This document shows positions 47,834 through 59,886 of a stretch of DNA of 64,000 nt, piece by piece; the first letter of the stretch is position 1; every line of letters starts with the position of its first letter. The stretch covers positions 744,001 through 808,000 of the forward strand of contig JAIWNF010000010.1 of the NCBI GenBank assembly GCA_025093555.1, written 5' to 3'. A program made the translations under genes and the position numbers. Under the pieces are notes generated by a model. That model worked only from the letters and a program-made list of their open reading frames with translations. It was not told the DNA's origin and searched no databases. This DNA comes from Circinella umbellata. Lineage: Eukaryota; Mucoromycota; Mucoromycetes; Mucorales; Lichtheimiaceae.

Positions 47834-48893
47834 GTGCCTGTTGAAGTTGAGATTCCTGGGTATGTGATAACTGAAGTTCTATACTATTGCGAAAGACGTA
47901 GGTCTTGGCTGTAATCAACTTGATGATGTGAGTGGTTGGATCAACAACTTTATTATGGATTTTGAATTTGGTACGGTTTTTTTCATGATAGCGTTTGCTC
48001 GTCGTGGGTTTTCCGGATATACCTGTGTTCCTGATTTACTAGTTTTTTTTATATTCAACCGCTAAAGCAAATCCCTTTGTTACCCAGTTCCGGTCAAAAA
48101 AATTATTAAGGTCAAAATGCCTGTTACGTACTGCTGATAGCTGTGATATTTGTGAAAATTGTTGTCATTTGTACCTTGGTGATGATGAATCAGCTACTTG
48201 TCCAGATCGTAACGCGCCATGACACAAAGAAACTAGAACAGGAAAAATGATCTCTCGAGCCACAACACAAATGATTCTATTCTCAAAACAACTGGGATCA
48301 TACTTCCAAACTCCAGAATTACAAGAAATGTTGAAATATCGATCGAAACGGATTGATGATAGACCAACTCGCAAAGGTGTGCTTGATGGAAATTATTATC
48401 GATCTATTCATGAAAGCCTGTTTATCAGTCCACTCGATATTGCAATGGGACTGTTTTCTGATGGTTTTAATGCTTTTAAAAGACGATCGTATATTGTTAC
48501 CCTTGTCATATGGCCGTAATAGTTAATCTAACACTTGAGGAAAGCTATATATATAAGCTATATATTATCATGTTACGTATATATTACAATTATATATTTT
48601 TCTACGATATTCATTAACATTGTGAAACTATTTAGATACAAGAAAGAAGATTTACTTATTTTGGCGACTTTATCGAAGCCTCAAAAACCTAAACATATCA
48701 ACAATATGTTACACCCTATCTATAATGAGCTCATAGTATTACCAGATGAAGGAATGGTTGTAACTTACGTAACGACACTGTATGGACAAACATTTCACTC
48801 AAGGGTACATTTAGTTCTCACTGGAGGTCTAGGGGATATAATTGGACATAGTCGCTCAAGTTATTTTGGCTGCCGTTGTAGCGTTGTATTATA
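47585..48893 (+). pseudogene. CACTA-superfamily (Plavaka/Tnp2-like) transposase relic
   Basis: In order on the plus strand: an acidic N-terminal piece (YLEQEDLDTANDWNYEDF, near 47600); a cysteine cluster CDICENCCHLY...TCP (48150-48205); an in-frame TGA near 48220; ISRATTQMILFSKQLGSYF, RSKRIDDRPTRKGVLDGNYY and SPLDIAMGLFSDGFNAFKRR (48250-48490); VIVNLTLEE in a shifted frame (about 48515); then after about 90 bp of AT-rich DNA FRYKKEDLLILATLSKPQKP, YNELIVLPDEGM and IIGHSRSSYFGCRC (48625-48885). This is the conserved layout of fungal Plavaka/Tnp2 transposases (DG.YY, DGF..FKRR, RY.KENLL, GH.....GCR.C). At least one stop, one frameshift and a missing C-terminal half show that it is dead. Confidence 0.78.
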
Positions 48894-49512
48894 AGAATAT
48901 TATCTCTTTATCCCAGATGAGATAAAAAATCATATTCAAAATACAGACGTGAACCGAACTCAATTCTAAAAGGAAACTGAGTAAAATCGTATAACGATGC
49001 CCTGCGCCCCGTCAACTTAAATTAAAGAATAAAGAGAGTATCATGACCAAGCCCAATATACTTCAGAACAGTAGCTATAGTAAGTTTCTTAATTTCAATG
49101 GCTGATCTCAAGTACCTGACTTTAATATCAATTACCTACATCACTCAACGTTTAAAGCTGGGCGAGATAAATCTAGTGAAAAAACATATACATAAATTGG
49201 TTAAAGTACAATTATCAAGATTACCCTTCAATAACCTTGTCGCCTTATTTGCCCCATTTTTCCCATTTATACCTAATGGATATTTTTACAGCGTAAATAT
49301 TCACCAACAATATCCCTTTTTTTCGGCTAATAAAATAAAACTGCTTTTCACCATTACGAACGATAATTATCTAACCGGTTTTATAATCAAAGTACTTCCC
49401 ACAGTGGTGCAAGAGCATTACGATGATGATATATCCAACCACAAGAATGTTGATCGACACGCTTATCCGTGGAATATCAAGAACAGATAATAGCATACAG
49501 GTTTTTTCCAAA
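48894..49512. other. Intergenic, possible transposase tail
   Basis: An open plus-strand frame at 49098-49490 (RLKLGEINLVKKHIHKLVK, then NGYFYSVNIHQQYPFF) has ordinary composition and could be decayed C-terminal transposase sequence. No motif secures it. Otherwise AT-rich. Confidence 0.3.
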
Positions 49513-49798
49513 TTAATTTTGCGTTGTCTGGGGAATAGATTCGGGTTAGTAATTTTGCGTTCCTGTTTTTGCGTCAGAATATTTACTTCCTTGGTGTTTA
49601 TAACTTATATTATTTCTAAAATGGCTCATATAGAATTCATTTGTGAGCATCTTTAATGAAATATTGTTTAATATATTCCCTGGTGAGGCAGTAGAAAAAT
49701 ACAAATGCTTGGGCATACATACTTCGGTGCGCAAAATTACTAACGCAAATTTATTCCCCAGACAACGCAAAGTAATCTTTCTCATAGCGCAAAATTAA
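49513..49798. mobile_element. TTAA-bounded inverted-repeat element, 286 bp
   Basis: The left end TTAATTTTGCG and the right end CGCAAAATTAA are inverted. The symmetry continues inside: TTGCGTTGTCTGGGGAATA followed by GTTAGTAATTTTGCG at 49519-49559 pairs with CGCAAAATTACTAACGCAA then TATTCCCCAGACAACGCAA at 49730-49771. The right arm carries about 25 extra bases between its terminal and subterminal blocks. Both ends sit on TTAA, the target of piggyBac-type transposases. That is suggestive only, because the TTAA could belong to the repeat itself. No coding capacity. Confidence 0.7.
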
Positions 49799-49933
49799 TA
49801 TATATAAGATAATAATAAAGCTTCTCCTTTACGTTTTCATTCAATACACATAAAGACAACACAAATGTAAAATGTTTATAAACCACACTTGTTCACTTTT
49901 TTTTTGGTTCGCGTATTACTTATTTATTATTAT

Positions 49934-52900
49934 TTAACAACGTTCGAAAATTTTATATAAATCAGTTAATCGTGCTAACCGAGTTACATAACCTGCATCT
50001 TCTTTAGCTACACTTCTAGGTGCAATGAATTGAGATTTTAAAGCAGGAAAAATTAAATGTTGAACTTGCCATAAATATCTTTCATGTTCTTGTTTATAGC
50101 GTTGCTGTTGTTGTTGTAATACAGATTCATCCATTGGATCATCATTAGTGTTATTTACTGGTTCGACAGGTGGTTCTGCACAATAGAAAATAGCTAATTC
50201 ACGTCCCAAACTATCAAAACATCCTTCTTCATTTTCCCAATCCACCTAAGTATGAATAGTATATATTTAGTTAAAAAAAAATCGCGTGTAAACCATATCT
50301 TTTTTAATACCTCTGTTCCCAATCGTAATAAAAATAATGGTAATTTATCCATGGTTGGTATATATCCTTTTAATAACATAGGCAATGCTAATAATAATCC
50401 ATCTTTTGATACCACCATAGAAAAATGATCTTCAAGCATATCTGCTCTTGCTACAATGACATCTGTTATTGTCTGTTATACATAATAATTAGTGTTTCTT
50501 TCCTTTTTTGCTTTTCATCCATTCTTTTTTTTTTTTTACCTGAGCAATAGTATCTTTAGGTTGTAATTGTTCAGGAAGTGTTCCTTGTTGTTCTTCTACA
50601 TCTAATGCAATTTTGATACACTCCAATAAAGATACAGGCGTTGTTAATTGTAATTTTCCGAAATTACAAAATTCATGAAGAACGATTTGATAAAAAAGTT
50701 CTTCACTTTTTTTTAAAAAAAAAAAAGAATAAAAGTTAATTATTCATCCGTTCAATGATAGAATGATGTATTATTGTGTATATACCTAATAACAGAATAA
50801 TTCACTAAATATAACCCTCGTTCATGCTGTATCAAAGCCAAAGCATCATCTGCACATCCAACAAATGTATGATCTCGAAATACTTTTGTAATACCTGAAT
50901 ATTTTTGTTTTTCATATCATAGTTTTTTAGTTTATTTCAATAGATGGATAATAGTAAAAGATAGTCTTCTTTCTCACCCTTTATATATAAAATGAAATAA
51001 AAAAAAATTACCTGGATGTTCAGATTTTTTAACTGCATTACGAAGATTTATAATACTTGTCATTTGTACATCGACTCTTGGTTTCATTGATTGAGAACGG
51101 ACTGGTTGTTGTGATCTAATGAACATAATTCATGTTAATATATATATATAGAGAGAGAGGGAGAAATATGTTCTACTTTTATTTGTCTAAAGTAATATAA
51201 TATATACTTACAATGAATCTTGATCCACTTCCATGTCTTCACTGTTACTACTAGGTCTTTCTTCTCTTACTACGTCATCTTCCCCATTATCATCATCAGG
51301 GCGTCGAACAAATGTATCCAATGTAGTTGTACGACTATCTGTTCGTACCAAATTATAAACGGGTACTTTTTTGGATGAATCTTTATCCTCATCTAGACAT
51401 TATTATCTTAATTTATTAACTTGATATATACATTGCTTATCATAAATGATGAAAAAAAGAGAACAGTAAAAAAAAAAGGATCTTACTAGGTGATTCTTCA
51501 ATTTGTGATGCACCAGGCAATATCGTCTATCATTATTATTATCGTTCATGTATGTCATTCAAATTTTATCCATTTTACCTAAAAATCACTCCCAACACCC
51601 TTATAAAAGAGATATTTACTTGTGTATAAAATGTTCTTGAGAAATTTGCACCTTCTAACTGTTCCTGCAGTGTACTTGCAATACTATCTATAATTTTTTC
51701 TTCATTCAAGAAATGAACCTAAAAGAAAAGGAGGAATGGTTATTATTATTGATGTATTTTGATAATATAATTCTTATGACCAAAAAAATGAACACTAATG
51801 AATTATCATAAGAATACCTCTCGTTTTGTAGGATGAACATTCACATCTACATTTCGTGGATTAATTTCTAAACTAAGGTATACAAAAGGATAGGAACCTT
51901 TTGGTAATAAGGATGTATATACATTTTCAATGGATCGTTTGATATTTGAACTTTCAACTAATCGATCTATAGAACCCAAATATTATAATGATATGAGTAA
52001 AAAAAAAAAGTTTTTTTTATATGTAACATATATGTATCACTTACGATTGATGAATAAGAGAAATGTTGTTTTTTTAACATGATAATTAGCATTAGAAAAA
52101 GAAGCTTTCATTTTAAATTCTAATGATGAAAATTCTTTTTCGATATGTAATAATTCACTGGCAACAGATGAACCATGAATTTGACGTATTGTATCTGTAA
52201 TATTGGATGTGGATGATGTTTGTATATCCGCTGTTGAAGCTCCTTGCTATATATATAAATATAATCTATTAAGTATTTTTATAATTTCTATCTATTTCAT
52301 CTATATAAATATTTACCTTTCGACATGTAAAACTGACAGATGAATTATGTACTGCATATCGACTCACAACATCTAAAATTCGATTATATTCATCACTTGT
52401 AGATTTAAATGCTTTTCTTCTTGTAGGTACATTATAAAATAAATCTTCTGCCTATTTCAATTAATTCAATATTCCATGTTATATAATCTTTTTTTTTCAT
52501 TGTTATTGAACTTACAGTAATTTGTGTTCCATCATTTCCTGCACAAGGTTTTGGATCGGCGCTAACACCAGGTCTTGGTGGTACTAACTTTCCATCTGAA
52601 TAAGATCCTCTATTATAATAAAAATAAGAAAATTTTGCATATATTTGTATATATAAAGATGATATTTCATTTTACCTAAATGCACATTGAGCATCCTTCG
52701 TTTTTGTAGTGATTGTCACATGAGCAATATGAGATATACTAGCTAATGCTTCACCACGAAATCCATAAGTTGCTATTTGTGATAAATCTTCAAATTTTTT
52801 AAGTTTACTTGTTGTGAATCGTTCACATACAATTCCCATATCTTCTTTCTAATTTCCCCACCCCCCAAATATATATAAATATATATATTAAGTCAATAGA

Positions 52901-53266
52901 TAGATAGATAGGATATTATGCATGTTAATTATTAAAAATACAACTTACACGTATTCCATGACCATTATCTTGTATTTGTAATAGTTTTAACCCTCCTTCT
53001 TTAACAAGAATTTGTATTTGTGTCGATCCAGCGTCTAGTGAGTTTTCAATAAGTTCTTTTAAAGCATTAGCAGGTCTTTGAATGATCTAGAAATAATATA
53101 TTAAACTCATTAAAAACGTGTTGTTCTTTGGGTCCTTATTTATATTATTTTCATTTAAATAGAAAAAAGAAATAATAAATAAAAAAGAATGGTTTACTTC
53201 TCCAGCAGCAATACGATTAACAACTGCTTGATCTAATCGTCGAATCGGTGATACTGTGGTTGTCAT
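49934..53266 (-). CDS. MLH1: DNA mismatch repair protein Mlh1
   Basis: Fifteen exons join in phase to 710 residues, from 53266-53198 (first) through 50245-49934 (last). Mlh1 is the common subunit of the eukaryotic MutL heterodimers acting after MutS mispair recognition. The N-terminal GHKL ATPase shows motif I with Glu34 and Asn38 ([13 protein letters not shown]), motif II DNGHGI (63-68), motif [23 protein letters not shown] then EALASI, and [16 protein letters not shown]. Then come the transducer domain ([19 protein letters not shown]), an acidic linker with [11 protein letters not shown], and the C-terminal dimerisation domain ([20 protein letters not shown]). It ends in FERC, the invariant Mlh1 terminus that completes the Pms1 endonuclease site. 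No lesions. Slightly shorter than animal and yeast Mlh1, mainly in the linker. Confidence 0.97.
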
Positions 53267-53512
53267 TATTTTTTACTGCGTTTCAAAAAGGAGAAAAATA
53301 AAATACGCGGAGAGGGGGAGAGAGAGAAGGTCAACGCGTTTTTCTTTTTCTTTAACTCCTTATTTTTCCTGCGTAAGCGGCAGCAAAAAATAAAAATAAA
53401 AATAAGCTTTTAAACATAAGAACTTTCTTTCTTTATCTTTTATATATAACAAAAAGCAACACGAACGATAAAGAAAAAAAAACTCAATATATATATATAT
53501 ATATATACCTAT
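53267..53512. promoter_or_regulatory. Shared divergent promoter, MLH1 / Cid1-like gene
   Basis: Only 246 bp separate the two start codons. The segment has CGCG words (ACGCGGAG at 53314 and CAACGCGTT at 53332) that recall the ACGCG core of MBF/SBF-type G1/S regulation. That would be fitting for a repair gene, but this is inference. An (AT)n tract lies at 53489-53508 just before the Cid1-like start. Confidence 0.45.
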
Positions 53513-56500
53513 ATGACTACTTTTTTTTATGATACTTTACCTATTACTGCCAACTATGAAGAAGACGACCTTTTAGAATATTGTAAACAAGCAACATGGG
53601 ATAACTCCATTGTCAGTGACTCTAAACGTTGTCATTCATCTTGGCCTCAAGTGACTTTATTTAATAATCTTGTTCCAACTATTTATCAAGTGGCACCTGA
53701 TTCCATTCGAACGACTTATTTTTCTACATTAGAAAAATATGGGGATTTTGTTAAATATTTTAAAACGTTTGCTCCAGGTCGACGACAACAACAAGCTACA
53801 ATGATAAACAATAATAAAGACAAGAAATATGAAACTTGGGGATATGAATTGATTATTGCTCAACATTATTCAATGGATGAAAAATATAAAGCGGGTATTT
53901 TTCCATCTATCTTACCAACAAGTCCAATGGAACTTTTATTAGTCATTTATCCACCTTTATTTGCACCCGCTTTTGAATTGGATTCTCGATATTTAAAAGA
54001 AGAAGATGTAAGAGGGAAAAAGAAAAGAAATCAAATCAAATCATCCATGGTAGCAGCACCTACTCCTATATCACAGCTACATTCTACATCAGTCGTTACT
54101 CAAAGTGATGAATTTGAACGTTACGGTCATCGTCATGATCAGGTAAATATATATATAATATATAAATATAGTATTTCTAATAAATTATTAACTTCTTTTT
54201 ATCTTTTTTAAATTCAGTATGGAAGATCTAAACAAAGTAGTGATAGTTTTATTCCAGGCACACTTGCAGCAAGTGAACATGAGAAACTTTCTATACAAAT
54301 TGAAGAATTATATAGGGTAAAATTAATCAATACTTTACCTTACTACAAACATCAATAATAATCATCATAATAATCATTATTATTATTAGAATTCAGTACC
54401 ACCAAGATATTTCATGGAACAAAGAAAACGACTTGTAGATAAAGTGGTCAATTTATTAAGACGTCAATTTCCAAAAATTAAATTACGCGTTGAAATGTTT
54501 GGGTAATTGTCTCTCTCTCTCTCTCTCTCATATATATTAAAACCTATTAAACTAAATATATATATTCTTAATATATGATAGATCATCAGCTACTGGACTT
54601 GATTTCATTGATTCTGATCTTGATTTATGTATTATTGTACCTTCACAACTTTTTAATATGGATGTATATGATATGTTTCATAAACAACGTGAACGTAATT
54701 CTTATTATAATATGTTTTGTCTTTCTGGATTATTAAAACGAGGTGGCATGATCAATATTTTAGCTGTTCCAAGAGCCAATGTTCCTATATGTAAATTTGA
54801 AGATCCTATTCTACAAATCAAGGCAGATATTAATACACATAATGATATGGGTGTTGAAAATTCTAAATTAATTAAAGAATATACTTCATTGGATCCTCGT
54901 GTACGACCTTTTTTATATGCTATTAAAACATTTACAAGAATGCGTAAAATTAATGATTGTAAGTTCTTCTGCCTCATTTCATTTCATTTATAAATATATT
55001 AACTCTTTCTTTTTGATAATAGCAACGGGATCTACATTAAGTAGTTATACCTATGTCTTGATGGGATTATTTTATTTGATGACATGTTCACCTCCTGTTA
55101 TTCCCAATTTACAAAAATTGAATAATAATGATAATAACGATGATATCGTGTGTGATAATTGGACATGTCGATCTAAAATATCCAAACCAAAATTATCTCT
55201 TTATCGTGGCAAACCAAAACATTTTGATGTTTCATTTCATACTTGTGTTACAGTTCTTACAAATGATCAACCCTTGCCATCCCAAAAAGAACAGCAAGAG
55301 AAAGTAGGAGGTGGACAACCCACTTATTGGCGATGTCACAATGGACAAACAGTGGGAAGTCTTTTAGTTGGTTTTTTTGCTTATTATGGTCTTGTCTTTG
55401 ATTATAAAACAACCCTATCTATTCGTAAGGGAACGACCATTCCAAAGTTACCAGGATGGAGAAAACGAAGTAGTATAGCTGTAGAAGATCCATTTATTAA
55501 AGAAAGAAATGTTGCGTAAGTACACTTTTTCTTATATGAATATAAATAAGTGAAAAGAAATTAATATATTATATAGTATAAGTTGTTCTGTAGAAGGATT
55601 TCATCGTGTAATTGATGAATTTCAACGGGCTCATCGACTTTTACGTACTAATGTGGATTTGGAAACTGTTTGTGAATCTATACCAACACCTACAATAAGT
55701 TATGATGATCATTATAATGATAATGATTATATACCTTTATTATCACGCCAATTTGAAACAGATGATTCACAATTACAAAATGTAACTAATACTTTAAAAG
55801 CCACTGAAGATGTAGTAAAACAAATTATGGATAATTATCATCATCCTACATTTCATCAAGGTTTAACAACAACAACATCTGAAACACCTGTTCAAATTAA
55901 AATGTCACAACCTGATAAATCAATATCTCTTTCTCATGGAGAAAAAGATACCACACTAACAGAAAATAAGAATGAAGAAGAAGAGGATGAATTCATGCAA
56001 CAACAAGAACATACTATTGTATTTGATGCAAGACAACAAATGGATCAAACACCACAAGTTGAAGAAGAAGAACTAGATGAAGATGATATGGATACGATTG
56101 AATTTTCACCTTTGACACCCATACAACAAAGAAAACAATTATTAATGAATAATAAACATAAAAAACAAACAGAGTCAAAATCTATGACTCCGTCTCAAGA
56201 GAACGACGTTAAACTCAGTCAACAACAACAACAATTCGATGAAGAAAAAAACACTATCGATTCTACAGAATCTGAATCGTCTCGATCTAAAAAAGTAACC
56301 ACATTAACAAAAGAACATCCAGTTGAAACGATTGGATTGATAGAAACCATTGTCGAACCTCAAGATAAGAATACAACAGAAGCACTTTTTGCAGAATCAT
56401 CAAAATCAAAAACACTTTATGAAAAGAAAAAGCTACAACGAGATGAAGATCGAGTCATTGGTACTTTATCATCCGACGATGAAGAAGAAGAAGAATCATT

Positions 56501-56894
56501 ATTGGAAAAAGAAAAGAGCAAGAAGAACAAGAAGAAGAATGATGATAATGATATATCTTCAACGTCGACAAAAGAAATTGAAACAAAAACAGTTGTAGTA
56601 AAAAAAGCTACTATGAAATTGATGGATTTACCTCATCATGTGGATAAATTAGATATTATCAATGCATTGGAAGCTTTTGGGTTTGAAATAATTACGATTC
56701 GAAATGAAATTGTTCAACAGGTGGATCATCTTGGGCTATTTCCAATAAAAGAATGGATTGTTCGTATTAATGGAGGTCGTAGTGAAGATCTTCCAACAAG
56801 ATTTGAAGTTCAAGATATAATGCTTGTAAAATCTTATAAAACGAGACGAAATGTTGTTTATCGAGGTATTCATTTAAATACAGCATTTGATTGA
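53513..56894 (+). CDS. Cid1-family nucleotidyltransferase (poly(A)/poly(U) polymerase-like) with extra C-terminal domain
   Basis: Six exons (53513-54142, 54218-54316, 54390-54502, 54582-54958, 55023-55515, 55577-56894) join in phase to 1009 residues. The catalytic core has FGSSATGLDFIDSDLDLCI with the metal-binding pair Asp293/Asp295 and a third carboxylate at about Asp363 (IKADIN). The central domain has LIKEYTSLDPRVRPFLYAI and STLSSYTYVLMGLFYLM. The PAP-associated segment has VGSLLVGFFAYYGLVFDYKT and VEDPFIKERNVA. This is the layout of Cid1/TUTase/non-canonical PAPs, which add A or U tails to RNA. Unusual features are a unique 210-residue N-terminus, an acidic Gln/Glu/Lys-rich region (roughly 600-910) and an ordered C-terminal block (914-1009; KLMDLPHHVDKLDIINALEA) that looks like a divergent RRM. 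Nucleotide preference is not predictable. Divergent from MLH1. Confidence 0.88.
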
Positions 56895-57160
56895 GTCTAA
56901 TCCTCCCTCCCCTTTTATTTTTTTTTTCAAAGTTTTTTTTTTATATAAATATATTTCCTCAATTCAAAATATCCCCGCACCCTTTCCAAATGACCTATAA
57001 AATATTTCATAATAGTAATATAAAGAATTCGTGTATTGATTTACATAATTTTATATTGACAAGTATCCACATCCAAAAATAATGATAATAAAGAATGGTT
57101 TTATAAAGGTATCATATATAGAGTATTATATGTGTATAGTATGTTTTTATTTAATGTAAT

Positions 57161-58822
57161 TTAATAGTTTACAGAAGTTTTAATAGCATCAAAGCATCGA
57201 ATCATACTAGGCATATAAAACTTTTCAAAAATCAATGGGAAAGGTGTATCCCAACCACACACACGTTGAATAGGTGCTTCTAATCTTAAAAAGCATCTTT
57301 CCATAATAGTAGATGAAATTTCAGCACCCATACCACTTGATTTAGGTGCTTCGTGAGCAATCACCAAACGTCCCGTTTTGTTTACTGATTCTACTACTGT
57401 ATCCACATCCCAAGGCATAATGGTTCTCAAATCAATTAATTCACAACTCAAACCAGGCATCTTTTTTTCTGCTAATTGAACTGCATTTTCTAAGGTATAC
57501 ATTTGAGCACCATAACCAACGATAGTAACATCTTTACCCTTTTTCAAAACTTCAGCTTTACCCAAAGGTAATTCATAATCGGCTACTGGGACTTCTTCCA
57601 CTGTATATACATACATATATATATATTAGATTTTCTTTTCTTTTTCTCGATATTATCCATCCACACCCCCCCTCTCCTTTTCTTTTTATTATTATAAACA
57701 TACCTGCAGCACGATACAAATTCTTGGGTTCAAAAAAGATGACAGGATTACGATCACGAATAGAGGCAAGTAAAAGACCTTTGGCTTGAATAGGACTACG
57801 AGGACTGACAATCTAAACAAAGAAGAAAGTTATTAAAACTGATTTATTACTTTTTATCCAACCTGTGTTATTTACCTTTAAACCAGGACAATGAGCAAAA
57901 AAAGCTTCAGGACTTTGAGAATGATAATGACCACCGTGACCCACAGCGGAACAAGGAGCACGTACAGTTAATCCACCCACATTGAATTGATTGCCAGAAC
58001 GATATCTATATTTAGCAGCCTCATTGACAAGTTGATCAAAAGCAGGAAATATATAATCGGCAAATTGGATTTCAGCAATCGCAGTGTGCCCTACAGCTGC
58101 CATACCAATAGCAAATCCTGCAATACCTTGTTCTGTCAATGGAGTATTAAATACTCGATCTTTACCAAATTTTTCTGCAAGACCTGTCGTAGCACGAAAT
58201 ACACCACCAAATGATACATCTTCACCAAATACAACTAATAATTCAATGGTAATACAAATCATCAAATTAGTTTTTTTTGCTTATATAAATATAAAAATAT
58301 AGCCTTTTATTTCTTCTTTACCTGAATTTTCATCAGTAGCTAAAGCAATCGACATAGCATCATTGACAGCTTGAAATAAATTCATTTTAGTTGTTTCACC
58401 TAAATATGTAAAAGGTAAATTGAGTTTTAAGTTTTTTTTTTTACTTTATTATCTTTTTTCCCAGGCTTTCGAAAAATTAAAGATTCTTTTCTCTCGTGTT
58501 TGTATGTTTTATTATTTTATATATAAAGGTTACCATTGACAGCACTGATATGAGCCAATTCAGGATTACGTAAAGCATCTTCAGGTCCACGTTTTAATAA
58601 ATGTGAATAAGCAACACCTTGTTGAATACCATCGTTTGGTTGAGTTGTTGCACTAGCAGCATAACCGCGTTTTTGCTAAAAATAATAATAATAAATAGGT
58701 TTATATTCTTTTTCTAATACGTAAAAGAGCAAAAAAGCCTAAAGTATGTCCTATTGTGTCCTTACCTGTAAAAAGAATCGTGTGGATATTGAACGACGAG
58801 CAACTTTAGAAATAGCTGACAT
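57161..58822 (-). CDS. BCKDHB: Branched-chain 2-oxoacid dehydrogenase E1 beta subunit, mitochondrial
   Basis: Six exons (58822-58766, 58675-58534, 58399-58322, 58234-57876, 57812-57704, 57600-57161) join in phase to 394 residues. The N-terminus [19 protein letters not shown] is an Arg/Ser-rich mitochondrial presequence. The mature protein shows the transketolase-like E1 beta signatures [95 protein letters not shown]-type [12 protein letters not shown] and [36 protein letters not shown] and the C-terminal TPFP distinguish it from the pyruvate dehydrogenase beta subunit. With E1 alpha it decarboxylates the keto acids of Leu, Ile and Val in a thiamine-diphosphate reaction. Intact, ending KTSVNY. 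Confidence 0.95.
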
Positions 58823-59886
58823 TATATATATGTTGTAATAAAAATAAAAATAAAAGGGAGAGAGAAAGAGAGAGAGAGAGATACGTGTGTATATATTATG
58901 TATGGAGGAGAAAACAAAAGTTAATGTCTATGTATATATATCTTCTTTAAAAAAGAGAAAAGAAAAGAGGGGTTGGTGAAAAAAGAAAGGGGGAATTTGG
59001 AAAAGAAATTGAAAGCTTTACAATTCAAAAAGCAAAAAATGATTGAAGCACCCGTGGGAACATTTATAAGACCGCAAAAACCGATTTGTCGGAAGATGTG
59101 TGTGTGAGTGTGTGCTATCATTCCCGCTTTTGATTTCTTCTCTCCCCCTCCCCCACACACACACATCACATCAACCTTATGGACTTCGTCATCACCATGG
59201 CCATAGATACAAATATTTAGACTTGATATTTTTGGAGCAAGGTAAAAACCGCTCCCCTTTCTTCTGTCTTTTTTATTATGTTTTTACGTAGATACTATTA
59301 TTATTACTACTACTATCGTACATATTTTATACAACTCACATTGTATGTACAAAAGTTAAATATTCACGAAATGAATCCTTTTGAGCAATATCTCCCCTGA
59401 TATCTCTTTTCTATCTATAATACAATATTAACAAAACATTATTAGGGTGGGAGGAAATGAATCATTTAGTACTGTAATTGGATGAAATTTTAATAGGATA
59501 GAACTTTTTTTCTTTATTATTTTGTTTGTTATTTTCGGTTTTATGACCGGCTTAAAAATCAAAACATAATAATAATAATAATCAGACAAAAGAATGATAA
59601 TGTTATTCATATGTTATGAAATCTATAGGACTTAATTATTAAAACAAAGATATATCTAACTGTTTTTTTTTAAAAAAAACATCTTCTTTTCTTTAAATGA
59701 TAATTGATAGGGATTGGGGAAGAGAAAGGGAAAATTAATCTTTGATAGTGTTGCATCATCAAGCTATTTTTTTTTACACGGCAGGAAATATCAGAAAAGT
59801 TAAAATGGCATAATAGAAAAAGAGTTGTTAAAGGTTGAACCCTTAGTTGGTTGGTTATTATTTAATATTAAATAAAAATTTTAGTT
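58823..59886. promoter_or_regulatory. Divergent intergenic region BCKDHB / kelch gene
   Basis: 1.06 kb. It has a purine-rich GAGAGA tract at 58856-58881 immediately upstream of BCKDHB, CACACACA at 59153-59164 and its complement TGTGTGTG at 59099-59112, and otherwise A/T runs. No coding sequence is supported. Confidence 0.35.

Noticed and set aside
53513..56894. Canonical nuclear poly(A) polymerase (Pap1)
   Set aside because: The catalytic and PAP-associated motifs (SSYTYVLM, VEDPF) are of the Cid1/TUTase type, not of Pap1 with its own C-terminal RNA-binding domain.
57161..58822. Pyruvate dehydrogenase E1 beta
   Set aside because: [22 protein letters not shown] and GWDTPFP are branched-chain E1 beta features and differ from the pyruvate dehydrogenase beta consensus.
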